From contig NZ_JABFDK010000013.1 in NCBI RefSeq assembly GCF_013403865.1, positions 1-64,000 on the forward strand: a DNA stretch of 64,000 nt, read 5' to 3'. Positions 7,378 through 16,265 of the stretch are shown piece after piece (the first letter of the stretch is position 1; every line of letters starts with the position of its first letter). The notes beneath the pieces were generated by a model, which searched no databases, was not told the origin of the DNA, and was given only the letters and a program-made list of their open reading frames with translations. This stretch comes from Winogradskyella costae (GTDB taxonomy: Bacteria > Bacteroidota > Bacteroidia > Flavobacteriales > Flavobacteriaceae). The position numbers and the translations under genes were made by a program.

Positions 7378-8385
7378 ATGCGCGAAGCAGCTTTTGTAAA
7401 GCAAAATAAAGATAAATGGTTAGAATTTGAAAACATTCTTGCAAATAAAACGCAATTAGATCCCGATTTACTTTCTGACCTCTATATTGAAGTTACCGAC
7501 CATTTAAGCTACGCGAAAACATTTTATACTAATAGTAATACAGAACGCTACCTCAATCAATTAGCTTCTAACGCACATCAACATATTTATAAAACAAAGA
7601 AAGAGTCAAAAAATAGACTTATTTCCTTTTTTAAAACTGAGTTCCCTTCTATGTTCTATCAGCATCATCGCGAACTTCTCATAACCTTTCTTACATTTAC
7701 ACTCTTTGTAATGGTCGGCGCATTTTCTGCCGCTAGTGAAGATGATTTTGTAAGATCTTTTCTTGGTGATGGCTATGTTAACATGACGATTGAAAACATA
7801 GAAAAAGGCGACCCTATGGCTGTTTACAAGCAACAGGGAGAGTTTAATATGTTTTTGGGCATCACACTTAATAATATCAAAGTAGCGTTTATGGCTTTTG
7901 GATATGGTATTCTACTCGGCGTTGGTACCTTATTCATAATGATGCAGAATGGTATTATGTTGGGCAGTTTTCAATACTTCTTTTATGACCAAGGTTTACT
8001 ATGGGAATCTGCACGTACCATTTGGATCCACGGAACAATTGAAATATCAGTAATAATTATAGCCGGTTGCGCTGGTCTTGTAATGGGAAACGGCATGTTA
8101 TTTACAGGAACCTTACCACGGCTCGAAGCTTTTAAACGTGGTGTTATAAATGGTTTAAAGATTTTAATGAGCACCATACCATTCTTTATAATTGCGGGGT
8201 TTTTAGAAGGTTTCGTAACCAGACATACCGAAATGCCAGATTGGCTAGCTATTTTTATTATTGTTAGTTCGTTAGCATTAATCCTATTTTACTACGTAAT
8301 TTACCCTATTCAATTAAATAGAAGATTAAAAGCGAATACAACATTAAAAAACACCATAGAACTTAACCATAATTCAACCAACTAA
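7378..8385 (+). CDS. Stage II sporulation protein M (SpoIIM)-like membrane protein
   Basis: This encodes 335 residues. A soluble N-terminal helical part (about residues 1-95) is followed by a membrane domain with about six helices. Typical SpoIIM-family phrases are visible: LGITLNNIKVAFMAFGYGIL, GVGTLFIMMQNGIMLG, and WIHGTIEISVIIIAGCAGL, in which the conserved HGxxE motif stands out. In Firmicutes SpoIIM acts in peptidoglycan degradation during engulfment. Non-sporulating Bacteroidota carry it beside MoxR/DUF58 genes with an undefined role. It starts the operon running to 13585 and is two bases from the next gene. Confidence 0.88.
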   Translation: MREAAFVKQNKDKWLEFENILANKTQLDPDLLSDLYIEVTDHLSYAKTFYTNSNTERYLNQLASNAHQHIYKTKKESKNRLISFFKTEFPSMFYQHHRELLITFLTFTLFVMVGAFSAASEDDFVRSFLGDGYVNMTIENIEKGDPMAVYKQQGEFNMFLGITLNNIKVAFMAFGYGILLGVGTLFIMMQNGIMLGSFQYFFYDQGLLWESARTIWIHGTIEISVIIIAGCAGLVMGNGMLFTGTLPRLEAFKRGVINGLKILMSTIPFFIIAGFLEGFVTRHTEMPDWLAIFIIVSSLALILFYYVIYPIQLNRRLKANTTLKNTIELNHNSTN

Positions 8386-8387
8386 AC

Positions 8388-9275
8388 ATGAATAAACCCT
8401 ACATAGAATTTAGAAAGCAAAGAGATTTCAGTAGCATACTCACTGATACCTTTGGTTTTATCAGAAATGAATTTAAACCATTTATACGAAGTATTTTTAA
8501 TATTGCAGGTCCTGCAATTGTTGTTTTTATGCTATCCTTAGCAGCCTACAACTATATTGCTGGCGATTTGTTTAATCTCACTAGGTTTAATGAACCTAGC
8601 CTTAACTCTACTAATATCTTTGTAACTATTAGCGTTGTCATTATTTATTTCGTTTCAGCTATGGTGGCTTATATTCTTACGGCCTCTACAGTACTGTTCT
8701 ATATTAAATCTTATGTAGATCATAAAGGCAATGTTAACGCTGCGGAAATAAAAACTAATGTGCTTAAATCCTTTTGGTCGTTTTTTGGACTTAGTTTTTT
8801 AAAAGGTATAACACTTGTTATTGCCATGATGCTTTGCTTTGTACCTGTGCTATATGCTATGGTGCCTATGGCAATTGTATTTAGCATATATGTTTTTGAG
8901 CCTAAACGCTCCACTTCAGACGCTTTTAGTGAAAGTTTTAAATTGGCAAATGCAGATTTTTGGACTGCCTTTGGAGTATTTATCATTTTAGGAATCATTT
9001 ATTACATTCTTCTTATGGTGATATCAATTCCTTCCGTTATCTATGCTTTAGTGAGTACAGGCATTTTTTCCGGAGAAATTGATCCGGCTAACCTAAATAG
9101 TTTTTCTGCAGATCCTGTCGTCATCATACTCAACGTATTTAATACATTCTTTCAGTTTTTGTTAAACACCATTTTAATGGTTGCAGGTGCTGTAATTTAC
9201 TTTCACTTGCATGAAAAAGTAAATTTTACGGGTACATATGACCGTATTAGTGAAATAGGAAAATCAGAAGACTAA
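8388..9275 (+). CDS. Polytopic membrane protein of the SpoIIM/MoxR locus
   Basis: This encodes 295 residues. A short cytosolic start (MNKPYIEFRKQRDFSSILTD) is followed by about six transmembrane helices, with the last ending near residue 275 (FHLHEKVNFTG). The layout resembles the membrane part of glycerophosphoryl diester phosphodiesterase-like proteins (YciC/GPDPase_memb type), including a FxESFKLAN-like segment near residue 185 that is common in that group. Its function is unknown. It is embedded two bases after the SpoIIM gene and abuts the DUF4129 gene, so it surely belongs to the same transcript. Confidence 0.75.
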   Translation: MNKPYIEFRKQRDFSSILTDTFGFIRNEFKPFIRSIFNIAGPAIVVFMLSLAAYNYIAGDLFNLTRFNEPSLNSTNIFVTISVVIIYFVSAMVAYILTASTVLFYIKSYVDHKGNVNAAEIKTNVLKSFWSFFGLSFLKGITLVIAMMLCFVPVLYAMVPMAIVFSIYVFEPKRSTSDAFSESFKLANADFWTAFGVFIILGIIYYILLMVISIPSVIYALVSTGIFSGEIDPANLNSFSADPVVIILNVFNTFFQFLLNTILMVAGAVIYFHLHEKVNFTGTYDRISEIGKSED

Positions 9276-10010
9276 ATGCTTGTATACCGTTTGCTATTTC
9301 TTTGTTTTTGTTTTGGGCAACTTTCCGTTGCGCAGCAAAACGAGCAATCCGTATATTTTGATGATAGTATACTTGAAACGCAAGACATCACCGAAGACGA
9401 CTTAAAGTCCTATAAAGCGAACGAAGAATTTAACTATTCCGAAGCTGAACCCGAAGAAAACTTTTTAGATAAAGCCTACCGTTGGCTGCAAAATATAATT
9501 AGAAAATTTTGGGAAGCCATATTTGGAGTCGGCACAGCCTCGGGTTTTCTGTACTTTGCTTTTAAAATTCTGCCTTACTTATTATTAGGATTTTTAGTCT
9601 TTTTACTCGTTCGCTTTTTCTTAAAAGTAAATTCTAATAACTTAATAACCAAAACAAAAAAACAAGGTTCTATTTTATTTTCTGAAGAAGAACAAATTAT
9701 TAAAAATGAAGATATTCCTGCGCTAATAAATGATGCTATTAATCAGAAGAACTTCAGATTAGCCATTCGGTATTATTACTTATTATCTTTAAAATATTTA
9801 ACCGAGAGCGAAAGCATTTTATGGCAACCACAAAAAACTAATGAAGATTACATCAATGAAATTGATAAAGACCATCTCAAAGTCGAGTTTAAAAATATTA
9901 CTAGAATTTATGATTATGTATGGTATGGAGAGTTTAATGTCGATGCAATTAAGTTTGAAACCCTAAAACGTCCTTTTGAACATTTAAATAATACAATTAC
10001 AAAACGTTGA
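9276..10010 (+). CDS. DUF4129 domain protein
   Basis: This encodes 244 residues. A signal peptide or first helix (residues 1-19, ending SVAQQ) is followed by an acidic periplasmic stretch and a transmembrane helix around residues 100-120 (ILPYLLLGFLVFLLVRFF). The C-terminal soluble domain reads AIRYYYLLSLKYLTE and continues EDYINEI and YDYVWYGEF. This is the DUF4129 pattern (PF13559), also seen at the C-terminus of transglutaminase-like membrane proteins. It starts immediately after the preceding stop, and its TGA overlaps the TTG start of the next gene. Confidence 0.85.
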   Translation: MLVYRLLFLCFCFGQLSVAQQNEQSVYFDDSILETQDITEDDLKSYKANEEFNYSEAEPEENFLDKAYRWLQNIIRKFWEAIFGVGTASGFLYFAFKILPYLLLGFLVFLLVRFFLKVNSNNLITKTKKQGSILFSEEEQIIKNEDIPALINDAINQKNFRLAIRYYYLLSLKYLTESESILWQPQKTNEDYINEIDKDHLKVEFKNITRIYDYVWYGEFNVDAIKFETLKRPFEHLNNTITKR

Positions 10011-11233
10011 GTAAAAAAGGAAAAATATACATCATACTTTTAGCATTCACAATCTTGGCTATCGTTGTTCTAGAGATGAACAAACCGAAGGCTATAAATT
10101 GGTTTCCGTCATATGCAACGCATCATAAAATCCCGTTTGGAACTTATGTCTTTAACGACCAGCTCAAACGGATCGTAGATTCAGTTTCTATTGTAGACCG
10201 TCCTCCTTTTGAGTATTTAAAAAACAAGTCCGTTAATGGTACATATCTTTTTTATAACGGAGGTATTGCCTTTGGAAAAGAAGAACTTAACAGTCTTTTA
10301 GATTGGGTATCTAATGGTAATACACTCGTAGTAGCTGCTGCAGATTTTGAAGAAAAATTATTAGACACTTTAAACCTAAATACGCAATCTGTTTATACGT
10401 TTGATAATTTTAATAACGAATATCAAGTTAAACTCGTAAATTCAGCTATAGGCGCTGATAAATCATACAAGTACGATCGCTCTAATACATTCTTCCACTT
10501 TAATAAAATTGACACCTTAAAGACCTCAGTTATTGGCTTAATCGATACTTATAGAGGAGAAAACACATCAATGGAAGACACTTTAATTAGTACTATTAAA
10601 CAACCCTTTGGTGACGGTGAAATTATACTCAGTACATTTCCGCAGGCATTTACCAACTACTTTATGCTGCAATCTCCTAATCAAAACTATACAGCCGGAC
10701 TTTTATCTTATATCGACACTTCCAAACCCGTTTACGTAGATACCTATTATAAAACAGGAAAGACATTTTACACATCTCCAATGTATCTCTTTTTAAATAC
10801 TCAATCCTTAAAATGGGCTTATTATTTAGTGCTTATTGGTGCTTTAATCTATATTATTTTTGAAGGGAAGCGGAAGCAACGAGCTATTCCTATAGTAAAA
10901 CCATTGCGAAATCAGACTGTAGATTTTACAAGAACCATTGCTAATATGTATTATGAAAGTGGAAAACATAAAGACATTTCACTACATAAAGTACATCATT
11001 TTTTAGAGTATATTAGAAACACCCTGCACCTTTCAACTTCCGAAATAAACACCAGCTTTATATCCAACTTAGCTGCCAGAAGTAATAATACGGTTGAAGA
11101 CACGCAAACATTATTTAAACTTATAGATAGCCTGAATCAGAAAAACGACATCAGCAATATCGAATTAGAAAGGCTAAACACCTTAATAGAACAATTTAAA
11201 TCCCATAACCAATGGAAGAAAACGAAACAGTAA
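10007..11233 (+). CDS. DUF4350 domain protein
   Basis: This encodes 408 residues. The start is TTG at 10007, overlapping the previous stop (TTGA), and gives MSKKGKIYIILLAF. One helix lies at the N-terminus and a second near residues 265-285 (WAYYLVLIGALIYIIFEG). The periplasmic part between them begins NWFPSYATHHKIPFGTYVF, the DUF4350 pattern (PF14258), which has a fold related to glutamine amidotransferase-like domains. The cytosolic C-terminus is helical. It overlaps the MoxR gene by 22 bases. Nothing is known about its activity. Confidence 0.85.
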   Translation: MSKKGKIYIILLAFTILAIVVLEMNKPKAINWFPSYATHHKIPFGTYVFNDQLKRIVDSVSIVDRPPFEYLKNKSVNGTYLFYNGGIAFGKEELNSLLDWVSNGNTLVVAAADFEEKLLDTLNLNTQSVYTFDNFNNEYQVKLVNSAIGADKSYKYDRSNTFFHFNKIDTLKTSVIGLIDTYRGENTSMEDTLISTIKQPFGDGEIILSTFPQAFTNYFMLQSPNQNYTAGLLSYIDTSKPVYVDTYYKTGKTFYTSPMYLFLNTQSLKWAYYLVLIGALIYIIFEGKRKQRAIPIVKPLRNQTVDFTRTIANMYYESGKHKDISLHKVHHFLEYIRNTLHLSTSEINTSFISNLAARSNNTVEDTQTLFKLIDSLNQKNDISNIELERLNTLIEQFKSHNQWKKTKQ

Positions 11234-12210
11234 ACAACGACTTAAATTTTGACAATCGCATTCAATTGGAAGATTTAAAAAATGCCGTAGAAAGCATTAA
11301 AAACGAATTGAGAAAAGTCATTATTGGGCAAGATAATTTTGTAGAATTACTTATTGTTGCTTTATTAGCCGACGGCCATGTTTTAATTGAGGGTGTGCCT
11401 GGCATTGCAAAAACAGTAACTGCAAAACTCTTCGCTAAAGTTCTAAAAACGGAATTTAGTCGAATTCAATTTACACCAGATTTAATGCCTAGTGATGTTT
11501 TGGGAACGTCGATCTTAAATATGAAATCTTCAGAGTTCGAATTTAAAAAAGGTCCTATTTTCTCTAACATTGTTTTGATTGACGAAATCAACAGAGCACC
11601 CGCAAAGACGCAAGCTGCTTTATTTGAAACCATGGAGGAGCGTCAAGCTACTGTTGATGGATTTACCTATAAGTTCGATAATCCGTTTATGGTTTTAGCC
11701 ACACAAAACCCTATTGAGCAAGAAGGCACCTATGCTTTACCAGAAGCACAATTAGACCGTTTCATCTTTAAAATTAAAGTCGATTACCCGTCTTTAGAAG
11801 ATGAAATTAAAATTATAGCTTCACATCACGAGCGTAAGGGTGAAAAGCCACAAGAGAGAATCAACGCCATTTTAAATACAGCAGCGCTTGAAGAATATAA
11901 AACAAAAACACAAGCGATTCTTGTTGAGGAGAAGATTATTAAATACATCGCAGAAGTCGTTTCTAAAACACGAAATCATCCGCATTTATATCTTGGTGGC
12001 TCACCACGAGCATCTATTGCGATATTAAATACCGCTAAAGCTTTTGCCGCTATCAATGGTCGTGATTTTGTAATTCCTGAAGATGTGAAAAAATCATTGA
12101 ATCCTGTTTTGAACCATCGTATTATTTTAACACCAGAACGCGAAATGGAAGGTATGACCACAGAAAATGTAATTGAAATGATAGTACAGTCGGTTGAAGT
12201 GCCGAGATAG
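11212..12210 (+). CDS. MoxR-family AAA+ ATPase
   Basis: This encodes 332 residues. The Walker A loop reads GVPGIAKTVTAK (around residue 62), Walker B reads VLIDEINRAPAKTQ, and sensor 1 is in LATQNPIEQEGTY. This is the classic MoxR order, with the lid domain (PEDVKKSLNPVLNHRI) at the end. MoxR ATPases act as chaperone-like partners of von Willebrand-type or DUF58 proteins. The gene lies between DUF4350 and DUF58, which fits that pairing. Confidence 0.93.
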   Translation: MEENETVNNDLNFDNRIQLEDLKNAVESIKNELRKVIIGQDNFVELLIVALLADGHVLIEGVPGIAKTVTAKLFAKVLKTEFSRIQFTPDLMPSDVLGTSILNMKSSEFEFKKGPIFSNIVLIDEINRAPAKTQAALFETMEERQATVDGFTYKFDNPFMVLATQNPIEQEGTYALPEAQLDRFIFKIKVDYPSLEDEIKIIASHHERKGEKPQERINAILNTAALEEYKTKTQAILVEEKIIKYIAEVVSKTRNHPHLYLGGSPRASIAILNTAKAFAAINGRDFVIPEDVKKSLNPVLNHRIILTPEREMEGMTTENVIEMIVQSVEVPR

Positions 12211-12220
12211 TTTCAGTTTT

Positions 12221-12248
12221 CAGTAAGCAGTAAGCAGTAAGCAGTAAG
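12221..12248. repeat. Four tandem copies of CAGTAAG before the DUF58 gene
   Basis: Four perfect 7-base units (CAGTAAG) lie in the 43-base gap between the MoxR stop and the DUF58 start and end six bases before the ATG at 12254. They replace the normal ribosome-binding region of the DUF58 gene. Copy-number changes by slippage would alter spacing but not a reading frame. Confidence 0.85.
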
Positions 12249-12253
12249 CAAGT

Positions 12254-13585
12254 ATGAAATTTCTAAAATCATTGTATATCCATAAACAGCTCTACATCTA
12301 TATAGCTATGGCGTCGGTATGCTTTCTTTTATCGTATTGGATGCCGACATTATATGCCGTTGCTTGGATACTAACAATTATTATAGCTGTTCTGCTATTT
12401 ATAGATTTACTTCTACTCTATCAACCGAAAAATGCTATACAAGCCAGACGGATTTTACCTGATAAATTTTCAAATAGTGATAATAACCCTGTACCCATTA
12501 CAATCTCCAATAAGTACAGTTTTAAAACCTATATTGATGTTATTGATGAACTACCTGTACAATTTCAGAAACGCGATTTTCTGTACCAAACGAATTTAAA
12601 CCCCAATCAAAATCACGACTTCGAATATTTGGTAAGACCTGTAGATCGTGGTGAGTATTATTTTGGACATCTTAACATATTTGTGTCTTCTGTTCTAAAA
12701 ATTGTAAAACGCAAATATCAATTTCAAAACCAGCAAATGGTAATGGTCTACCCTTCCATTATTCAAATGCAGAAGTACGATTTTTTAGCGATAAGCAATT
12801 CTTTAACCGAATTTGGTTTAAAAAAGATAAGACGCATTGGTAATACTTCAGAGTTTGAACAAATAAAAGATTACATTCCTGGTGATGATTTTAGAACTGT
12901 AAATTGGAAAGCCACAGCAAAACGAGGTCAATTGATGGTGAACCAATATCAAGATGAAAAATCGCAACCCATCTACTCTATTATCGATACTGGCAGAATA
13001 ATGAAAATGCCTTTCAACGGGCTGAAGCTGTTAGACTATGCTATTAATTCAACATTGGCATTTAGTAATGTGGCGCTAAAAAAACACGATAAAGTTGGTA
13101 TGATTTCCTTCTCAAAAAAGATAGAATCCTTTTTACCTGCCATTCAAAAATTGACCTATCTTAATCGTATTTTAGAAAACTTATACAATATAGATACGCA
13201 ATTTAATGATAGTGACTTTGGTTTGCTCTACGCACAATTAAAACGAAAAGTGACGCATCGAAGCCTTCTTCTACTTTATACAAATTTTGAACACATTAGT
13301 GCTCTGAAACGTCAGATGCCTTATTTACAGGCCATATCTAAAAAGCATATGTTGGTGGTTGTTTTGTTCGAAAACACAGAATTAGATACCATTCTAAATG
13401 AAAATGCCGAGGATTTACAATCTATTTATCACAAAACCATCGCTGAAAAATTTGCTTTCGAAAAACGATTGATGGTAAAAGAACTTCAGAAGCATGGTAT
13501 TCAATCTATTTTAACAGCGCCCGAAAACCTAACCATTAACACTATTAACAAGTATTTGGAGATCAAAGCACGTGGACTGCTATAG
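12254..13585 (+). CDS. DUF58 domain protein (MoxR partner)
   Basis: This encodes 443 residues. Two N-terminal transmembrane helices (about residues 16-31 and 33-55) are followed by a beta-rich region. The DUF58 core then reads YIPGDDFRTVNWKATAKR (around residues 212-229) and runs into a von Willebrand-like fold starting IYSIIDTGRIM. The canonical DxSxS metal site is not evident: IDTGR stands where DxSxS would be expected, as in many DUF58 proteins. It is the last gene of the SpoIIM-to-DUF58 transcript. A role in envelope-complex assembly with MoxR is inferred from family context. Confidence 0.9.
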   Translation: MKFLKSLYIHKQLYIYIAMASVCFLLSYWMPTLYAVAWILTIIIAVLLFIDLLLLYQPKNAIQARRILPDKFSNSDNNPVPITISNKYSFKTYIDVIDELPVQFQKRDFLYQTNLNPNQNHDFEYLVRPVDRGEYYFGHLNIFVSSVLKIVKRKYQFQNQQMVMVYPSIIQMQKYDFLAISNSLTEFGLKKIRRIGNTSEFEQIKDYIPGDDFRTVNWKATAKRGQLMVNQYQDEKSQPIYSIIDTGRIMKMPFNGLKLLDYAINSTLAFSNVALKKHDKVGMISFSKKIESFLPAIQKLTYLNRILENLYNIDTQFNDSDFGLLYAQLKRKVTHRSLLLLYTNFEHISALKRQMPYLQAISKKHMLVVVLFENTELDTILNENAEDLQSIYHKTIAEKFAFEKRLMVKELQKHGIQSILTAPENLTINTINKYLEIKARGLL

Positions 13586-13750
13586 TCGTTGGCTCTTGGT
13601 TAACCCATTAATTTCTAATTAAACAACAGTCCATCCTACTAAAATTACAATTCAGTAAAGGTGTTTTTATATACTTGCATCTTTTTTAGATATTTGAATC
13701 ATCAACAAAGAAGAACAGTATTTCACATTAACCATTAAAAACGCAACATC

Positions 13751-14167
13751 ATGAAAAAATTTATCTTAACATTCACATTAGCTTTAACTTCAATCATTGG
13801 GTTCTCTCAAGATACAGGGACAACAATCACAATTACCATTGATAATGTATCAAATGATAATGGAAAAGTATTAACATCTTTACACTCGTCTGAAACCTTT
13901 ATGAAAGGCAAAGGGATTATGGATGCTGAAACAGAAATTAAAGATGGAAAAGTAACAATAATCTTTAAAAACGTAGTCCCAGGAGAATATGCGATAATGA
14001 CTTTACACGATGAAAATGATAATAAGCGAATGGACTTTCAAGACAACGGAATGCCTTTAGAATCTTATGGTATCTCTAATAACGTAATGTCATTTGGCCC
14101 ACCAAATTACGATGAAGCTAAATTTATAGTTGAAGATAAAGACCTCAACTTAAATATTCGTTTTTAG
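13751..14167 (+). CDS. DUF2141 domain secreted protein
   Basis: This encodes 138 residues with a signal peptide ending IIGFSQ. The mature part is a compact beta-sandwich typical of DUF2141 (PF09912): NDNGKVLTSLHSSETF, VPGEYAIMTLHDENDN and the strongly conserved PLESYGISNN. It is monocistronic, ends at a bidirectional terminator shared with dps, and is probably periplasmic. The biochemical role of the family is unknown. Confidence 0.88.
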   Translation: MKKFILTFTLALTSIIGFSQDTGTTITITIDNVSNDNGKVLTSLHSSETFMKGKGIMDAETEIKDGKVTIIFKNVVPGEYAIMTLHDENDNKRMDFQDNGMPLESYGISNNVMSFGPPNYDEAKFIVEDKDLNLNIRF

Positions 14168-14194
14168 AATAAAATACACATAATCAAAACAAAA

Positions 14195-14218
14195 AAAGAC
14201 TGCTAAATAGCAGTCTTT
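14195..14218. terminator. Bidirectional terminator between DUF2141 gene and dps
   Basis: A perfect 11-base-pair stem (AAAGACTGCTA / TAGCAGTCTTT) with a two-base loop lies between two converging genes, with A-rich and T-rich flanks suited to both directions. Confidence 0.85.
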
Positions 14219-14243
14219 CTTATGATATAAAAATAAATCAGTC

Positions 14244-14723
14244 TTAAACTGTTTCACCTAACCAAGCTTTCATCATCCAAACCGTTTTTTCTTGTTCGGT
14301 TATAAAATCGCTCATCATTGAATTCGTACCTTCATCATTTGCATCGCCTGCAGCTTCTAAGATAGAACGTTCCATTTTTAATAGTTCTGAAAGCGAATCT
14401 ACAATTAATTCAACTGCTTTTTCATCTTTAGATATATTTTTACCCACAGGAACTTTGGCTGCTTTCGTATAATCTTCGAATGTATGTAAAGGAGTTTCAC
14501 CTAATGTTAAAATACGCTCAGCTATTTCATCTACCTTTAAATTGGCATCCGTGTATAATTCTTCAAATTTTACATGAAGGTCAAAAAAACCACGCCCTTT
14601 AATATTCCAATGAATACCTCTTAAGTTTTGATAATACAACTGAAAATTTGCTAGTAATTGATTTAAATCATCAGCTAATCCTTTTGTTTTTACGGTATCT
14701 AAACCTATGCTATTTAGTTTCAT
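14244..14723 (-). CDS. dps: Dps-family ferritin-like DNA-protection protein
   Basis: This encodes 159 residues. Dps proteins oxidise Fe(II) with peroxide at inter-subunit sites and store it in a 12-mer. The ferroxidase signature is visible: LRGIHWNIKGRGFFDLHVKF, then EELYTDANLKVDEIAERI, with the His, Asp and Glu in their usual spacing. The length is normal. It is transcribed away from oxyR; dps is a classic OxyR target, so control by the neighbour is likely. A -7 element TAAATTTG (minus strand, 14746-14753) lies 23 bases before the start. Confidence 0.93.
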   Translation of the reverse strand: MKLNSIGLDTVKTKGLADDLNQLLANFQLYYQNLRGIHWNIKGRGFFDLHVKFEELYTDANLKVDEIAERILTLGETPLHTFEDYTKAAKVPVGKNISKDEKAVELIVDSLSELLKMERSILEAAGDANDEGTNSMMSDFITEQEKTVWMMKAWLGETV

Positions 14724-14826
14724 AATATGTTGATTTTTGTTTAATCAAATTTACGAAATATTTAAGCCTTCTTCAGCATAGCTTTTATGAATAGTTTTTA
14801 TACTTTTATAGCCTAAATTAATAGTT

Positions 14827-15765
14827 ATGACAATTACGCAATTAAAATACGCTTTGGCTATTGCAGAGCATAAAAATTTCACCAAAGCAGCAGAAAAATG
14901 TTTTGTAACGCAACCCACTTTAAGTACACAAATTCAGAAGTTAGAAGACGAATTAGATATCACGATTTTTGATAGAAGTAAAAAGCCTATAGAATTAACT
15001 GATGTTGGACGTAAGATTGTATATCAGGCTCGAAATATAGTAAATGAAGCAGATAGAATTCAAGATATAGTAGATCAACAAAAAGGATTTATAGGAGGTG
15101 AGTTTAGATTGGGGATTATCCCTACGATAATGCCTACACTTCTACCAATGTTTCTTAAAAACTTTATTAAAAAATATCCAAAAGTTAAATTAAAAATTGA
15201 AGAGTTAACTACCGAAGAAATTTTAACCCGCCTTAGCGACGGTCATTTAGATGCAGCGATCGCAGCGACACCATTAGAAAGTGATAATATAAAAGAACGT
15301 GTTCTATACTACGAACCTTTTGTTGCTTACATCCCTGAAAATCACCGTCTAAAAGACAAAAAAGTTATTGAAGTTTCTGATTTAAGTATCGATGACATGT
15401 TGCTATTAGAAGATGGACATTGTTTTAGAGATGGAGTTATTAATCTTTGTAAGACATTTAAAGATCAAATGGATGAGACTTTCCAACTTGAAAGTGGTAG
15501 TATAGAAACGTTAATAAAATTATCTAACGAAGGTATGGGAATGACGCTTTTGCCTTACTTACACACCTTAGATGTTAGGGAAAAACTAAGCCCTAATTTA
15601 AGACACTTTAAAGAACCGTCTCCCGCGAGAGAAGTTAGTATTATTTATCATAAGAGCGAATTAAAAATGCAAATTATAGATGCAATGCATAACGTAATAT
15701 CTGGTATAATTCGTGGTGCGATAGCGTTTCAGAATGTAGAAATTATCAGTCCGAAAGCAAAATAG
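14827..15765 (+). CDS. oxyR: Hydrogen peroxide-sensing LysR-type regulator OxyR
   Basis: This encodes 312 residues. The LysR helix-turn-helix spans residues 1-60 (FTKAAEKCFVTQPTLSTQI). In the regulatory domain the segment LLLEDGHCFRDGVINLC places cysteines at residues 199 and 208, exactly the positions that form the redox disulfide in E. coli OxyR. It also carries a Cys at residue 25 in the HTH. It is divergent from dps across a 103-base region that should hold the operator. It is followed by a strong hairpin at 15802-15837. Confidence 0.95.
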   Translation: MTITQLKYALAIAEHKNFTKAAEKCFVTQPTLSTQIQKLEDELDITIFDRSKKPIELTDVGRKIVYQARNIVNEADRIQDIVDQQKGFIGGEFRLGIIPTIMPTLLPMFLKNFIKKYPKVKLKIEELTTEEILTRLSDGHLDAAIAATPLESDNIKERVLYYEPFVAYIPENHRLKDKKVIEVSDLSIDDMLLLEDGHCFRDGVINLCKTFKDQMDETFQLESGSIETLIKLSNEGMGMTLLPYLHTLDVREKLSPNLRHFKEPSPAREVSIIYHKSELKMQIIDAMHNVISGIIRGAIAFQNVEIISPKAK

Positions 15766-15801
15766 ATTACAAACGTCTGCCGAGATAGTACTTTAATAAC
15801 A

Positions 15802-15837
15802 AAACAAGCGTCCTGACGGTTATCAGGACGCTTGTTT
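15802..15837. terminator. Bidirectional terminator after oxyR
   Basis: A perfect 15-base-pair stem (AAACAAGCGTCCTGA / TCAGGACGCTTGTTT) with a six-base loop lies between the converging oxyR and the small minus-strand gene. Confidence 0.9.
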
Positions 15838-15841
15838 GATA

Positions 15842-16039
15842 TTATGCTTTTAAATAAATCAAGCATTGATTTAAATCTGGGTTTTGATTGATTAAGGACT
15901 GAATAAAGATTCTTAATTCTTCAAGTTCGTGAGGCAGTAAACGTCTTACTGCTTTTTGCACTTCCTTACAGAATAATGTCGCATCAAAACTCACTTTGCT
16001 AAGTACAGTTTTAGTGTACTCGTACATTGCTCGCGCCAT
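15842..16039 (-). CDS. Conserved small protein of unknown function
   Basis: This encodes 65 residues beginning MARAMYEYTKTVLSKVSFD. It is predicted helical and soluble, with an HELEEL segment and two cysteines. Proteins of the same length and beginning occur widely in Flavobacteriaceae as I recall them, which is why I accept it despite its size. Its own terminator (shared with oxyR) and a Fur-like palindrome 91 bases upstream support it being a real transcription unit. Confidence 0.7.
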   Translation of the reverse strand: MARAMYEYTKTVLSKVSFDATLFCKEVQKAVRRLLPHELEELRIFIQSLINQNPDLNQCLIYLKA

Positions 16040-16129
16040 AGTTATTTTTAAGTTTTTAGGTTAACAAAAAGTATTTTTTTTCTATACGCTATCGTTTCAA
16101 TTCAGTTTTAAAGATAGCAAAAATTCATA

Positions 16130-16146
16130 ATGAAAATCATTTTCAT
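16130..16146. promoter_or_regulatory. Fur-box-like palindrome
   Basis: ATGAAAAT-C-ATTTTCAT is a perfect 17-base palindrome resembling the Fur consensus core (AATGATAATCATT type). It lies upstream of the 65-residue gene on the minus strand and downstream of the AIM24 gene. Binding by a Fur protein is inference. Confidence 0.4.
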
Positions 16147-16265
16147 AAAAAGTTTAACAGCTTCTTATGTTAAAAATTTGAAATTATGAAATGAAGCCTA
16201 TCTTTTTCAAGCAGAAATCAAAATCCTTTAACAGTCTAAAATTTAGACTATTAAGAACTAAAATT

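Noticed and set aside
12221-12248. CRISPR or long-repeat array
   Set aside because: Only four 7-base units without spacers; a simple sequence repeat.
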